Assembly (NCBI GenBank): GCA_029560585.1
Contig: JAKQKQ010000212.1
Span: forward strand, 1 to 45,000
DNA length: 45,000 nt
Source of the DNA: Verrucomicrobiota bacterium
GTDB lineage: Bacteria > Verrucomicrobiota > Verrucomicrobiia > JADLBR01
Direction: 5' to 3'
Below, in pieces: positions 27,102 through 34,879 of this stretch. The position numbers and the translations under genes were made by a program. How positions within the stretch are numbered: the first letter of the stretch is position 1; each line of letters opens with the position of its first letter. The notes under the pieces were generated by a model. It saw only the letters and a list, made by a program, of their open reading frames with translations. It was not told the DNA's origin and did not search any database.

Positions 27102-29000
27102 TCAGTCGCGCGCGCTGGCGGCGCTCGGCGAACTGATCCAGCGGGCGTGCACCAGCGGGGCGAGCGTGTCTGGCATCGCCCGATTTCTGCCTTCGCGCTG
27201 GATGCGTTCCCACGTTAGCCATAGCAGGGCATCCTCCAGTCCCGCCGTGGCCGAGGACCTGTCACCATTCCAGCGGATTGTTCCTGCGGCACCCGTCCGA
27301 GTATCCCACACGGCAGTGGAGCTGCGATCGGTGGCCACGCGCGCCCCGATGAAGCTAGATTCGAGGGGCTTGGGATTGAGCAGAATCCCCCTTCGCCCGG
27401 CGGCCGGGGTCGAACCGGTCACGAGCCACTCCAGCGTGGGGGCGATGTCGGTCTGATTGACAAATCGACCGTCGCTTCCGCGCCGGGGCAGCCAGTCGGC
27501 AAGCAGGAAGAGTGGCACGCGCCAAGGGGCGGTGGCCCCGAAGTCAGGCAGTTCATCCCGGTTCAGCGGCAACATGGCCCTGTGGTCGGAGACGGTCACC
27601 AGCAGTCCGCCCGACTTAAAGAAACCATCCTCTTCCAACGAGCGGATGAATTCCCCAGCGGCGCGGTCCACATAGCGCATCACGCGCTCTTCGGTGTGGG
27701 GTGGGCCCGTGGGGCAAACCAGCGGCAGGTGGCTGGAGGTGGTCTCCAGGAAGGCCAGGACGGGTTCCCGCTCGCGCCCGGACTCCCTTAGGGCACGGAC
27801 TTCTTTGAGCCTCAAGCGAACGCGCGCATAGAGTGCCTCATCCGACGTGCCGAAACAGCCCTGCTGCCATGGTGTTCCGTCGGGACGATGTCGATAGAAG
27901 GGATCTCTAGTATCATTGAGGTAATCGAACGCAATGGAATCCAAGAATCGATCCTTGCCGGAGAACTCTAGCGGACCGTTGGTGAAAAAATAACACTTGT
28001 AACCCGCGGGCGCCAGCAGGCGGGGCAGTCCCCTTTCTGCCCCGATGAAGCCAGCGAAGCAGTCCAAAAGGACTCCCTGCGTCGCGGTGGCCGGCATGAT
28101 GGGTTCCTCGCCGGTGAGGATTGCGATGAGCCCGTCCTCGGTTGTGAAGCCATTGGCGATGCAATTCGTGAATGCAAGGCCGCGGCTGGCCGCGCCGTCC
28201 AATTCGGGAGTCCAGTCCCTTCGGCCCCCAAAGAAACGCGACTGGTAATTGGACCAGCTCTCGATGACGAGCAGCACGATGTCGGGTCGCCTGGGTTCCG
28301 CCGGTGGCGACTTGATGAAGACGCTTGCCCTCCGCGCGGCCGCACGGTTCGCCACCTCTGCCTTGAATGCATCGGAGTAACGCCTGCCGATCGTATCCCG
28401 GATCATGAGTTCCCAGATCGAACCGACGGCAAAACGCCGAACGGGGTCGCGACTGGCGGGCGCCATGCCGAGGCCAACACCCAGGATGGCGGCCGCGATG
28501 CTTGGCGCGAACATCCGATTGGACACGGCCCGTGGCTGGATCCAGACAAAACCGGGCAGGGAGGCCAGGGTCCAGGTCGATAACACCAGTGCCAGCGCGA
28601 AGTCAGGCGTCATATGGCTGACGCCCGTGCTTAGGAAGGATCGCCATTCTCGGGCGCTGCCCCCGAAAGCGACCGCATCGCGAAAGCAGAAGCGAAGATC
28701 GAACACCATGATCACCACGGCGTCCGCGGCGATGATGAGGATGCCCCAGGCCACGATGACCCGCAGCAATTTCCCCGCCCACGGGCGAACCCGAGTGGAA
28801 CACAACCAAAGCGCGCCCATGCAACCCCATGCCGTCAAGGAACTCAGCAGGGCGGCGCCGACGACTCCCGTGAGATTCGCCCCGAACCACAGCAGTTCGC
28901 CACCGTAATGGGAGAGGGGACAAATCAGGCCCATCAGGAGGGTGAAAAACACGCCCCCATACGACCACATGAGCAGCCTAGGACGGATGTTGCCCATCAT
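27102..29000 (-). CDS. LtaS-like membrane phosphotransferase/sulfatase-family protein
   Basis: 632 aa: about five N-terminal membrane helices (to residue 180), then an extracytoplasmic alkaline-phosphatase/sulfatase fold from about 238. It has VLLVIESWSNYQS (metal ligand Glu247), a Thr pair at 286-287 in ANGFTTEDG at the catalytic-Thr position of LtaS-type enzymes, and VSDHRAM as the later metal site. LtaS-like enzymes move phosphoglycerol, and relatives move phosphoethanolamine, onto surface glycans or lipids; in a diderm a role in decorating LPS or periplasmic glycan is more plausible than teichoic acid. Its start overlaps the stop of a small upstream ORF by 4 nt. Confidence 0.82.
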   Translation of the reverse strand: MMGNIRPRLLMWSYGGVFFTLLMGLICPLSHYGGELLWFGANLTGVVGAALLSSLTAWGCMGALWLCSTRVRPWAGKLLRVIVAWGILIIAADAVVIMVFDLRFCFRDAVAFGGSAREWRSFLSTGVSHMTPDFALALVLSTWTLASLPGFVWIQPRAVSNRMFAPSIAAAILGVGLGMAPASRDPVRRFAVGSIWELMIRDTIGRRYSDAFKAEVANRAAARRASVFIKSPPAEPRRPDIVLLVIESWSNYQSRFFGGRRDWTPELDGAASRGLAFTNCIANGFTTEDGLIAILTGEEPIMPATATQGVLLDCFAGFIGAERGLPRLLAPAGYKCYFFTNGPLEFSGKDRFLDSIAFDYLNDTRDPFYRHRPDGTPWQQGCFGTSDEALYARVRLRLKEVRALRESGREREPVLAFLETTSSHLPLVCPTGPPHTEERVMRYVDRAAGEFIRSLEEDGFFKSGGLLVTVSDHRAMLPLNRDELPDFGATAPWRVPLFLLADWLPRRGSDGRFVNQTDIAPTLEWLVTGSTPAAGRRGILLNPKPLESSFIGARVATDRSSTAVWDTRTGAAGTIRWNGDRSSATAGLEDALLWLTWERIQREGRNRAMPDTLAPLVHARWISSPSAASARD

Positions 29001-29194
29001 CGCGCGTCGCGCTGTCGTCGAATCTTGTTGAGGAATTCGAGATCGTCAATGTCGTCGAACCGACCGATCGTGCGCAGGGGCTCGTGCGCCACGAGCAGGC
29101 GTCTCCGCCAGAACGATCCGGCGCCTTGATGAAGCGGTTGATTTTGCCCCGTTTGCCGGGGGCGGGCGCCAGATCTGGTTTTGAATCTGACCAA
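28997..29194 (-). CDS. small hypothetical ORF coupled to the LtaS-like gene
   Basis: A 65-aa basic peptide ending LRTIGRFDDIDDLEFLNKIRR, whose stop codon overlaps the LtaS-like ATG. The last 35 residues look protein-like, while the first part looks less so, and a better continuation may run through another frame (GKRGKINRFIKA). It may therefore be a frameshifted or truncated remnant. Function unknown; the frame is also open upstream to 29236. Confidence 0.3.
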   Translation of the reverse strand: MVRFKTRSGARPRQTGQNQPLHQGAGSFWRRRLLVAHEPLRTIGRFDDIDDLEFLNKIRRQRDAR

Positions 29195-29234
29195 CATGCC
29201 GTAGAATAGGTGTGGCGATGCTCGCGATCGCGCC

Positions 29235-30173
29235 ATGGGTCATACCGGAGAACTGGAAGTGGTGAAGTTATCTGCAGAGGCGGAGGTGGTGTTAACGCGA
29301 TGCCTGAAGACGATCGAGGGCCGCGCCGTGATCGGTGGAGGGTCCTCGGGTGGCGAGGGCGGAGGTTTTCGCCCCGACGCCACCGCGTGGGCGGTGATAG
29401 CGCAGCGCGCGTCGGGGACCGCCGCCGATTCCCTGTATCCCGCGCGGGAGAAGCTCGCGAAAGTGCAGGCATCGGACGGATCCGTGCGTATTTCGCCCGA
29501 CTTTGCGGGGACGATCTGGCCGACACCCTTGGCGGTTCTGGCATGGCAGGGAGAGGCACCATTCGCCGAAGCGGGATCGCGGGCGACGAATTATCTTCTT
29601 GCGTCCGGTGGTCTCCATCGGGACAGGAGGCGAGATGATGCCGCGGTGGCGGTGAACCCGAGGCTCCGGGGCTGGTCGTGGGTGACGGGGACGTTTTCGT
29701 GGGTGGAGCCCACGGCGATGGCGATGATGGCGCTCTCCGCCGCGGGCCATTTCGGACATCCTCGGGTAAGAGAAGGGGTGGCGATGCTGCTGGACAGGCA
29801 GGTGAGGGAGGGTGGCTGGAATTTTGGCGAGACCCGCGTGTATCAGAGCGAGCGCACCGCCCTGCCCGAGACGACGGGCCTTGTGATGGTGGCACTGCGT
29901 GACCACGTGCCGCGCGAGACCATGGACAGGGCCATTGTATACGTCCGACGGATCGTGGGAAGACACAGGACCCCGTTGGCGTTGGGGTGGTGTTTGCTTG
30001 GTTTGGCAGCCTGGGGCGAGGAGCCGGAGCAAGCGTACGGGTGGATCGCTGAGTGTCTCGACCGGCAGTCGAGCTATGGCCCGTATGACACGACTCATCT
30101 CGCGCTACTGGCCCTTGCTTGCATGGCGCATAATAGCGAGGTGGGACCTCTGTTCAGTGGGGTGCGGCAATGA
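29235..30173 (+). CDS. prenyltransferase/squalene-oxidase repeat (alpha/alpha toroid) protein
   Basis: A 312-aa protein built of repeated helical hairpins: FRPDATAWAVIAQ, TPLAVLAWQ, WVEPTAMAMMALSAAG, REGGWNFGE, PETTGLVMVAL and YDTTHLALLALA. These are QW-type repeats of the terpenoid cyclase toroid fold. It is half the length of squalene-hopene cyclase and lacks the DxDD acid motif (EPTA stands at a comparable place), so it should not be called a cyclase. No signal peptide is seen. It overlaps the DUF362 gene by ATGA, so the two products probably act together. Confidence 0.72.
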   Translation: MGHTGELEVVKLSAEAEVVLTRCLKTIEGRAVIGGGSSGGEGGGFRPDATAWAVIAQRASGTAADSLYPAREKLAKVQASDGSVRISPDFAGTIWPTPLAVLAWQGEAPFAEAGSRATNYLLASGGLHRDRRRDDAAVAVNPRLRGWSWVTGTFSWVEPTAMAMMALSAAGHFGHPRVREGVAMLLDRQVREGGWNFGETRVYQSERTALPETTGLVMVALRDHVPRETMDRAIVYVRRIVGRHRTPLALGWCLLGLAAWGEEPEQAYGWIAECLDRQSSYGPYDTTHLALLALACMAHNSEVGPLFSGVRQ

Positions 30174-31207
30174 GTGAGGGCGGCGGTGGTGTTTTGGATT
30201 CTGGGCGCGTCGGGCGCAGGCGTTTTCTGCGTGGTGCTGCGGGGGTTGCGGTCGGGGGGGCGGGCGCGCTGTTGTGGAGGCGATTTTCGATTCCGGGATG
30301 GCAGGAATCCGTTTTTGTCGCCAAGGGCGTGGGATATGGGGGTGACCTCGCGGGTCCGATTCTGGCCGGGATGCGCGAGCTGGGGATCAGCGAGGGAGAG
30401 GTGAGGGGGAAGAGGATTCTGCTCAAGCCCAATCTGGTGGATCTGAGCGAGGGGGTCGTTCACATCAACGCTCACCCGCTCGTCGTGGGGGCCGCGGCGG
30501 AGGCCTTCCTGCGGTTGGGTGCCGGAGAGGTATTCGTGGCGGAGGGTACGGGCCTAATCCGCGACACACCAATGGTTCTTGAGGCGTGCGGTCTCTCCGT
30601 TGTTTTGGCGGAGGACAAGATCCGGTTCGTCGATCTGAACTACGATGATGTCTTTTCCGTTCCCAACGCGGGGGGGTGGACGGCGCTCAAGACCCTGGCA
30701 TTTCCGGCGACGCTCCGGCGCGCCGACTGGATCGTCTCGCTGGCGAAACTGAAAACGCACCACTGGGCGGGCGTGACGCTCGCCATGAAGAACCTGTTTG
30801 GCGTGATGCCGGGCATCGTCTACGGGTGGCCCAAGAATGTGTTGCACTACGCCGGCATCGGCCCGGTGATACTGGATATCAACGCGACGCTGAAACCGCA
30901 TTTCGCGATCGTTGATGGGATCGTGGGCATGGAAGGTGATGGCCCCATCAACGGCAGCCCGAAGACCGTCGGCGCGCTGGTCATGGGCCGAAATCTTCCT
31001 GCGGTGGATGCGACCTGTGCGCGGATCATGGGGGTTGATCCGCGGAAGGTGCCCTACCTCGCCGAGGCCGAGCGGCGCCTCGGGCCAATCCGCGAATCCC
31101 AGATCGAGCAGCGCGGCGAGAGCATAGAGCCGCTGAGGACGGATTTCTTGCTTCACGATTTCATCCCTGCCCAGCGCGGCCTGAGGCTCTCGCCCGCCCG
31201 CGGCTGA
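30170..31207 (+). CDS. Tat-exported DUF362 domain protein
   Basis: A 345-aa protein with a twin-arginine signal (GRRRFLRGAAGVAVGG, residues 15-30), which implies export after folding, often with a cofactor. The body is DUF362: GKRILLKPNLVD, the acidic VAEGTG segment, LAKLKTHHWAGVTLAMKNLFG and FAIVDGIVGMEGDGP. No ferredoxin-type Cys cluster is present, unlike DUF362 fusions. Biochemical function is unknown. It overlaps the toroid-repeat gene upstream. The toroid partner lacks a signal, so if the two interact it would be before Tat transport; that is inference. Confidence 0.8.
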   Translation: MSEGGGGVLDSGRVGRRRFLRGAAGVAVGGAGALLWRRFSIPGWQESVFVAKGVGYGGDLAGPILAGMRELGISEGEVRGKRILLKPNLVDLSEGVVHINAHPLVVGAAAEAFLRLGAGEVFVAEGTGLIRDTPMVLEACGLSVVLAEDKIRFVDLNYDDVFSVPNAGGWTALKTLAFPATLRRADWIVSLAKLKTHHWAGVTLAMKNLFGVMPGIVYGWPKNVLHYAGIGPVILDINATLKPHFAIVDGIVGMEGDGPINGSPKTVGALVMGRNLPAVDATCARIMGVDPRKVPYLAEAERRLGPIRESQIEQRGESIEPLRTDFLLHDFIPAQRGLRLSPARG

Positions 31208-31449
31208 CCATCGGGCGATCCCCGCATCGGATGTTGGCAGGCGGATGAGCCTCAGACTGACGGCGTTGGTCCAGAGCGGCCTTTGCCCACTTCTGCGGCA
31301 CGCCGTCTTGGGCCGAGAAAGGTTTTCTCGAAACTGGCCGACACGAGGAGTTTGTCGGCCGGAATCCGACCTTCTTTGGCGAATGGGCGTCACAGAAATA
31401 CTGGGTGCTTCGAACCAGGTCCCATCCGGCGGCTGCCGGACCACCTGGG
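31208..31449. other. non-coding region between convergent genes
   Basis: No supported gene. It contains local inverted stretches (for example around GGCCGACA/TGTCGGCC near 31335-31362) that could fold in RNA. A 73-codon open frame on the plus strand (31245-31466) has no recognisable content. Confidence 0.4.
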
Positions 31450-31546
31450 GTGAGAATGAGACGTAGGAGCGCGCTTGCGCACGATTCGCGCATGGAATCG
31501 CCTGCAAGCAGGCTCCCACTGCCCGGCATCTGACTTCTCGAGTCAG
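31450..31546. repeat. 97-bp palindromic repeat, copy A
   Basis: Matches 40594-40690 with about 8 differences over 97 bases. The core is an imperfect palindrome: GTAGGAGCGCGCTTGCG... pairs with ...GCAAGCAGGCTCCCAC. It ends with CTCGAGTCAG. It lies between the convergent DUF362 and SDR genes and overlaps the SDR stop codon. Similar to REP-type elements (GGGAGC-GGCTTGCC) described in Pseudomonas; the relationship here is by resemblance only. It could serve as a bidirectional transcription stop. Confidence 0.8.
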
Positions 31547-32535
31547 AGGGATTCGTCGAGAATCTCGTTGAATGGCCTTGGCTCGAAATTGAAAAGACGC
31601 ATCGCGGGGGCGGGGTCGGCGACGTTGTCCTCCTCGAGCATGATTGCTTGATCGAGCGTGAAAGGGGCATTGGGCAGGCGGCCCAGAGCCCAACCGAGGG
31701 CCCGGGCGATGGGGAAAGGTATTGCGACAATCAGGGGTTTGGGTCGCGTGGCAAGGGCCCACGGGATGAGGAAGGGGTAAAATTCCGGTGACTCTTCGAT
31801 CCACGTGGGATTCCGACCGAGACTCCGGCCGATGGCAAAGAGCAGTTCCTTCAGTGAGACGCGCTCGCGCCCGCATAGCGCGACCGTCTGCCCCACGGAC
31901 TCGGCGTTGGGGATGGAACGCGTCACGCAATGGGCCACATCACCGATGCCGATCGGCTGAAACAGCGTGTTCCCATCCCCGAAGCAGGGCACAACGCCCA
32001 TCTGCATGAGGGTGCGCCGACCCCGCATCATCGAGGCAAACTCTTCCACGAAACCGCAACCTCGGCCGAGGATCAGGGAGGGCCGGATTATCGTCCAGTC
32101 CATGCCGCTGGCGCGCACGATTTCCTCCGCCTGCCATTTTGTTCGGTGGTACGCCGAGGCCGCGTGGGGCCGCGTGCCGAGCGCGGTGAGGTGGATGAAG
32201 CGTCCCACGGTTGCCCGCCGGGCGGCCTCCACGGCATTGGCGGTGGCGCGCACGTGCGCCCGCTCAAAGGTGTTGCCGCCCCGTTCGGCGATGATGCCCA
32301 CGAGATGGACTACGGCGGAGATCCCCTCCATGCAATTTGGCGGGATCCCGTCGGCCGCATCGCCAGCCACTAATTCCACGTCCTCGAAACTGGCGTCGTG
32401 TGCGACCCGCGCGGGGTGGCGCACGAGCACCCGGACCGAGAAGCCGACGGTGCGCAGGCGTGCCACGACGTTGCGCCCCACGAATCCGGTCCCGCCAGTA
32501 ACCAGAACGCGAGCTGTGGGTTTGGCCAATTCCAT
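31543..32535 (-). CDS. NAD(P)-binding atypical SDR (NDUFA9-like epimerase/dehydratase family)
   Basis: A 330-aa Rossmann protein with GGTGFVGRNV at 14-23, VHLVGII, HLTALGT and the catalytic-type YHRTKW. The C-terminal domain (FNFEPRPFNEIL) resembles the complex-I NDUFA9-like/atypical SDR-a5 group that binds NAD(P) without a well-defined reaction. Substrate unknown. It may be a stand-alone gene; the next upstream gene, mnmA, ends in a terminator. Confidence 0.82.
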   Translation of the reverse strand: MELAKPTARVLVTGGTGFVGRNVVARLRTVGFSVRVLVRHPARVAHDASFEDVELVAGDAADGIPPNCMEGISAVVHLVGIIAERGGNTFERAHVRATANAVEAARRATVGRFIHLTALGTRPHAASAYHRTKWQAEEIVRASGMDWTIIRPSLILGRGCGFVEEFASMMRGRRTLMQMGVVPCFGDGNTLFQPIGIGDVAHCVTRSIPNAESVGQTVALCGRERVSLKELLFAIGRSLGRNPTWIEESPEFYPFLIPWALATRPKPLIVAIPFPIARALGWALGRLPNAPFTLDQAIMLEEDNVADPAPAMRLFNFEPRPFNEILDESL

Positions 32536-32651
32536 AAGGGGTGGTCGAACTATTAACGCGGTCGGGGGGTGGGTGCAACCGGTTTGGGATTATGGCATCG
32601 CCGAAAATGTGGCGATGTCCGCCCAGTGCCCGGCTCTGGCCGGCGGGCGAC

Positions 32652-32677
32652 AAAAAAAGCGGAGTTTTGCTCCGCTT
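32652..32677 (-). terminator. rho-independent terminator after mnmA
   Basis: On the minus strand AAGCGGAG-CAAAA-CTCCGCTT is followed by a T run. It lies about 100 nt past the mnmA stop and separates mnmA from the SDR gene. Confidence 0.85.
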
Positions 32678-32778
32678 GGAGGTGACCGGCTTTCGCACGC
32701 CCTCTCGGGTCGGGAAGCGGGTCGACGTCTCAGTTTTGGCTTGACGCAGTTAGAACATCGATCCGAATGCGCCGTGTG

Positions 32779-33894
32779 TCAAACGACTTCTTGCGTGGCC
32801 GTCGTTTTATTCCGGGCGGAGATTTCGGCGAAGATCGCGCCGCCAACGAGCCGTGGGCCATCGTAGAGGGCACAGACTTGTCCGGGCGTGAGGGCGCGCT
32901 GCGGGGCGTCGAATTCGATCTCGGCGCGGTTGTCCGGCAGGGGCGTGAGGAGCGCGGGCGTCGCGGGCGCGCGATACCGGGGCCGGGCGCGGATGCGCGC
33001 CGGTGACGCGATCGGGGCGTTGGTGAAAGACAGGTTTTCTAGGGTGGCGCGACGCGCATGGAGGCCGGGTGCGTCGGGCCGCTCGAGCGCCACGACCAAG
33101 GCATTGTCCGATGCGCGCTTGGCGACGACGACGTAGGCTTGGCCAAATGTGTTGGACGGGATGCGGATGCCGCGGCGTTGCCCGAGCGTGAAGTGATGCA
33201 GGCCGGGATGTTCGCCGAGGACATGGCCGTCGGTGTCCAGGATCGGCCCGGCGCGATCCGGGATGAACTCGCGCAAGAAGTCGGACATTCGGATCTTGCC
33301 GATGAAACAGATGCCCTGGCTATCCTTCCTGTCGGCATTGGGCAGGTTGAAGCGCCGGGCCATTTCCCGCACCTGGGGTTTCGTCATCTCTCCCAGCGGG
33401 AATCGCGCAGCCGCGATCTGCGGTTGGCGCAGCAGCGCCAGAAAATACGTTTGGTCTTTATTGGTGTCCGCCGCGTCGAGGATGTCCCAAGTGCCGCCGA
33501 TTCCGGGCGCGCGGCGCGCGTAGTGGCCAGTGGCGACCGCATCGAAACCCTCCCCGCGGGCGAAGTCGCAGAAGGCGCCGAATTTTATCTCGCGGTTGCA
33601 GAGCGCATCGGGGTTAGGGGTGATGCCCGAGGCGTATCCGTCGATGAGCTTTCTGACCACGCGCTCGCGGTAGGCGTCCATCAGGTTGACGACGCGGAAG
33701 GGGATGCCGATTGATGTGGCTGCGGCACGGGCGCTGTCGATGTCATCCTGCCACGGGCAGTTGCCGAGCACGTTGGGTTCGTGCGCCCAGTTCCTCATAT
33801 AGGCGGCTTCGACGTCGAAGCCTTGGGCTTTCAGCAGCGCGGCAGCCACGCTGCTATCCACCCCGCCCGACATGGCGGCGAGGATGTGTGGCAT
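32779..33894 (-). CDS. mnmA: tRNA-specific 2-thiouridylase
   Basis: Makes 2-thiouridine at the wobble position (U34) of certain tRNAs, using sulfur passed from a relay and ATP. 371 aa. The PP-loop is AAMSGGVDSSVAA near the N-terminus. The catalytic Cys pair lies in NPDALCNREIKFG and DSQGICFIG; ATGHYARR and KDQTYFLALL also fit. ATG 33894 is used; an open frame reaches 33948. A TATATT -10 box (33902-33907) lies 7 nt before the ATG with no Shine-Dalgarno, suggesting a leaderless mRNA. Confidence 0.95.
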   Translation of the reverse strand: MPHILAAMSGGVDSSVAAALLKAQGFDVEAAYMRNWAHEPNVLGNCPWQDDIDSARAAATSIGIPFRVVNLMDAYRERVVRKLIDGYASGITPNPDALCNREIKFGAFCDFARGEGFDAVATGHYARRAPGIGGTWDILDAADTNKDQTYFLALLRQPQIAAARFPLGEMTKPQVREMARRFNLPNADRKDSQGICFIGKIRMSDFLREFIPDRAGPILDTDGHVLGEHPGLHHFTLGQRRGIRIPSNTFGQAYVVVAKRASDNALVVALERPDAPGLHARRATLENLSFTNAPIASPARIRARPRYRAPATPALLTPLPDNRAEIEFDAPQRALTPGQVCALYDGPRLVGGAIFAEISARNKTTATQEVV

Positions 33895-33944
33895 GGGATT
33901 AAATATAGCGCGGCCCGCCTTGGGCGCCGCCCGCCTTCCGGCGA

Positions 33945-34172
33945 TCAATAGTAGGGGTCCGCGCCGCGCGGGTACCAGGTCCGGTAGGGCCCGGTGTGAA
34001 GGGGCATCAACTGGTTATGACCCGCATAGCCCTCGGTTGGCTTCGGCACGATCCGAGGCTGCCCGGGCTGTTCCATCGTTTGTTCGGGCGGGGGCCACGT
34101 CGTTTGATTGGAAGCGCAACCCCCGAGCAGCAGGGCCGCGGCAGCCGTGAGGGCGAGAATGGCGCATTTCAT
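33945..34172 (-). CDS. small lipoprotein
   Basis: A 75-aa protein with a signal peptide and lipobox LLGGC (Cys19 lipidated). The mature part is short, Pro-rich and ends GPYRTWYPRGADPYY. Start at 34172 because it gives a clean signal; the open frame extends much further but runs through the palindrome region. TATGGT lies 10 nt upstream. Function unknown. Confidence 0.75.
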   Translation of the reverse strand: MKCAILALTAAAALLLGGCASNQTTWPPPEQTMEQPGQPRIVPKPTEGYAGHNQLMPLHTGPYRTWYPRGADPYY

Positions 34173-34351
34173 AACGAACAAAACCATACACGGAACAGAG
34201 GAACTGCGCCACAGAAATCGGGCGGTGGTCAAGGGACCGCCTGCGGGCGGGGCATCGAGGGGCACCACGGGCGAATGAGAATCCGCAACCGAGGCCGTAA
34301 GGCCTTGGCCGTCAAGGCGCTCGGGCGGCCGACCACGGGAGTATCTGGCTA

Positions 34352-34391
34352 AGCCTGCATGTTTCACGCTTCCGCGTGAAACATGCAGGCT
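34352..34391. repeat. perfect 18-bp hairpin with split parS-like halves
   Basis: An 18-bp arm (34352-34369) pairs perfectly with 34374-34391 around a TTCC loop. The stem contains TGTTTCAC and GTGAAACA, the two halves of the ParB-binding parS consensus, but 8 bases lie between them. A related hairpin is at 34836-34879. Confidence 0.8.
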
Positions 34392-34489
34392 CAAAGGAAA
34401 ACCGCGCTCCGAAAGAGGCGGTTTTGCAGGGGCTGGGGCCACCGATCCGCGAAACACGTTCTGCAACCGCGGAAGATCCCAGTCTTTGC

Positions 34490-34763
34490 CTAGCCAGAAA
34501 CTTCGGGCGCTGTTCGCGGCCGCGGCTCGTGCCCCGACCCGGGATCCGGGCCGGGAGGGCTTTGGACTGCGGTGGCAAAGTCCGGCAACCGCCGGACGGC
34601 GCCACCGCTTTGGCAGCGCGCGAAGCGCGAGCCGGGGCCATCGGCTTCGGCTCCGCCGGGGGCAAAAGCGGTGTCGCCGCTCCGCTTTTCCACCGCAGTC
34701 CAAAACGGCTCCGCCCCCAGAAGTTTCCCCCTGAATAATCCGGCGCGTGGACGTTTCTGGCTA
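34490..34763. repeat. nested palindrome, about 270 bp
   Basis: Several paired arms are stacked around one centre. TAGCCAGAAAC near 34491 pairs with GTTTCTGGCTA at 34753-34763. A TTTGGACTGCGGTGG arm (34561-34580) pairs with 34685-34705. GGCGCCACCGCTTTGGC (34598-34614) pairs with 34662-34678. As RNA it would be a long branched hairpin; as DNA it could extrude a cruciform. No gene lies inside; the long open frames are by-products of high GC. Confidence 0.75.
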
Positions 34764-34764
34764 T

Positions 34765-34791
34765 CGCCGCCCCCGCGCGCCGGGGGCGGCG
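34765..34791. repeat. GC-rich hairpin
   Basis: CGCCGCCCC pairs with GGGGCGGCG around a short GC loop, just outside the nested palindrome. Confidence 0.6.
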
Positions 34792-34835
34792 CTGACCTCT
34801 CCCAATAGGTGGCTTTCATGGCGCGGTTTTCCCAG

Positions 34836-34879
34836 AGCCCGGATATTTCACAGCCGGCAGGCTGTGAAACATCCGGGCT
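34836..34879. repeat. 20-bp hairpin across the M48 gene stop codon
   Basis: The left arm 34836-34855 and right arm 34860-34879 match at 19 of 20, loop GGCA. The inner part (TTTCAC/GTGAAACAT) is shared with the hairpin at 34352. The TAG stop of the upstream M48 gene (minus strand, 34878-34880) lies in the right arm. It lacks a T tract but may mark the mRNA 3' end. Confidence 0.75.

Noticed and set aside
29235-30173. squalene-hopene cyclase
   Set aside because: Half length, and the DxDD motif is absent; only the toroid repeat fold is supported.
30554-31930. 458-codon minus-strand frame opposite DUF362
   Set aside because: Runs through the palindromic repeat and antisense to DUF362 and SDR; no protein-like content.
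34352-34391. chromosomal parS site
   Set aside because: The half-sites are intact but separated by 8 bases; ParB normally needs the contiguous 16-mer. Kept only as a hairpin and a finding.
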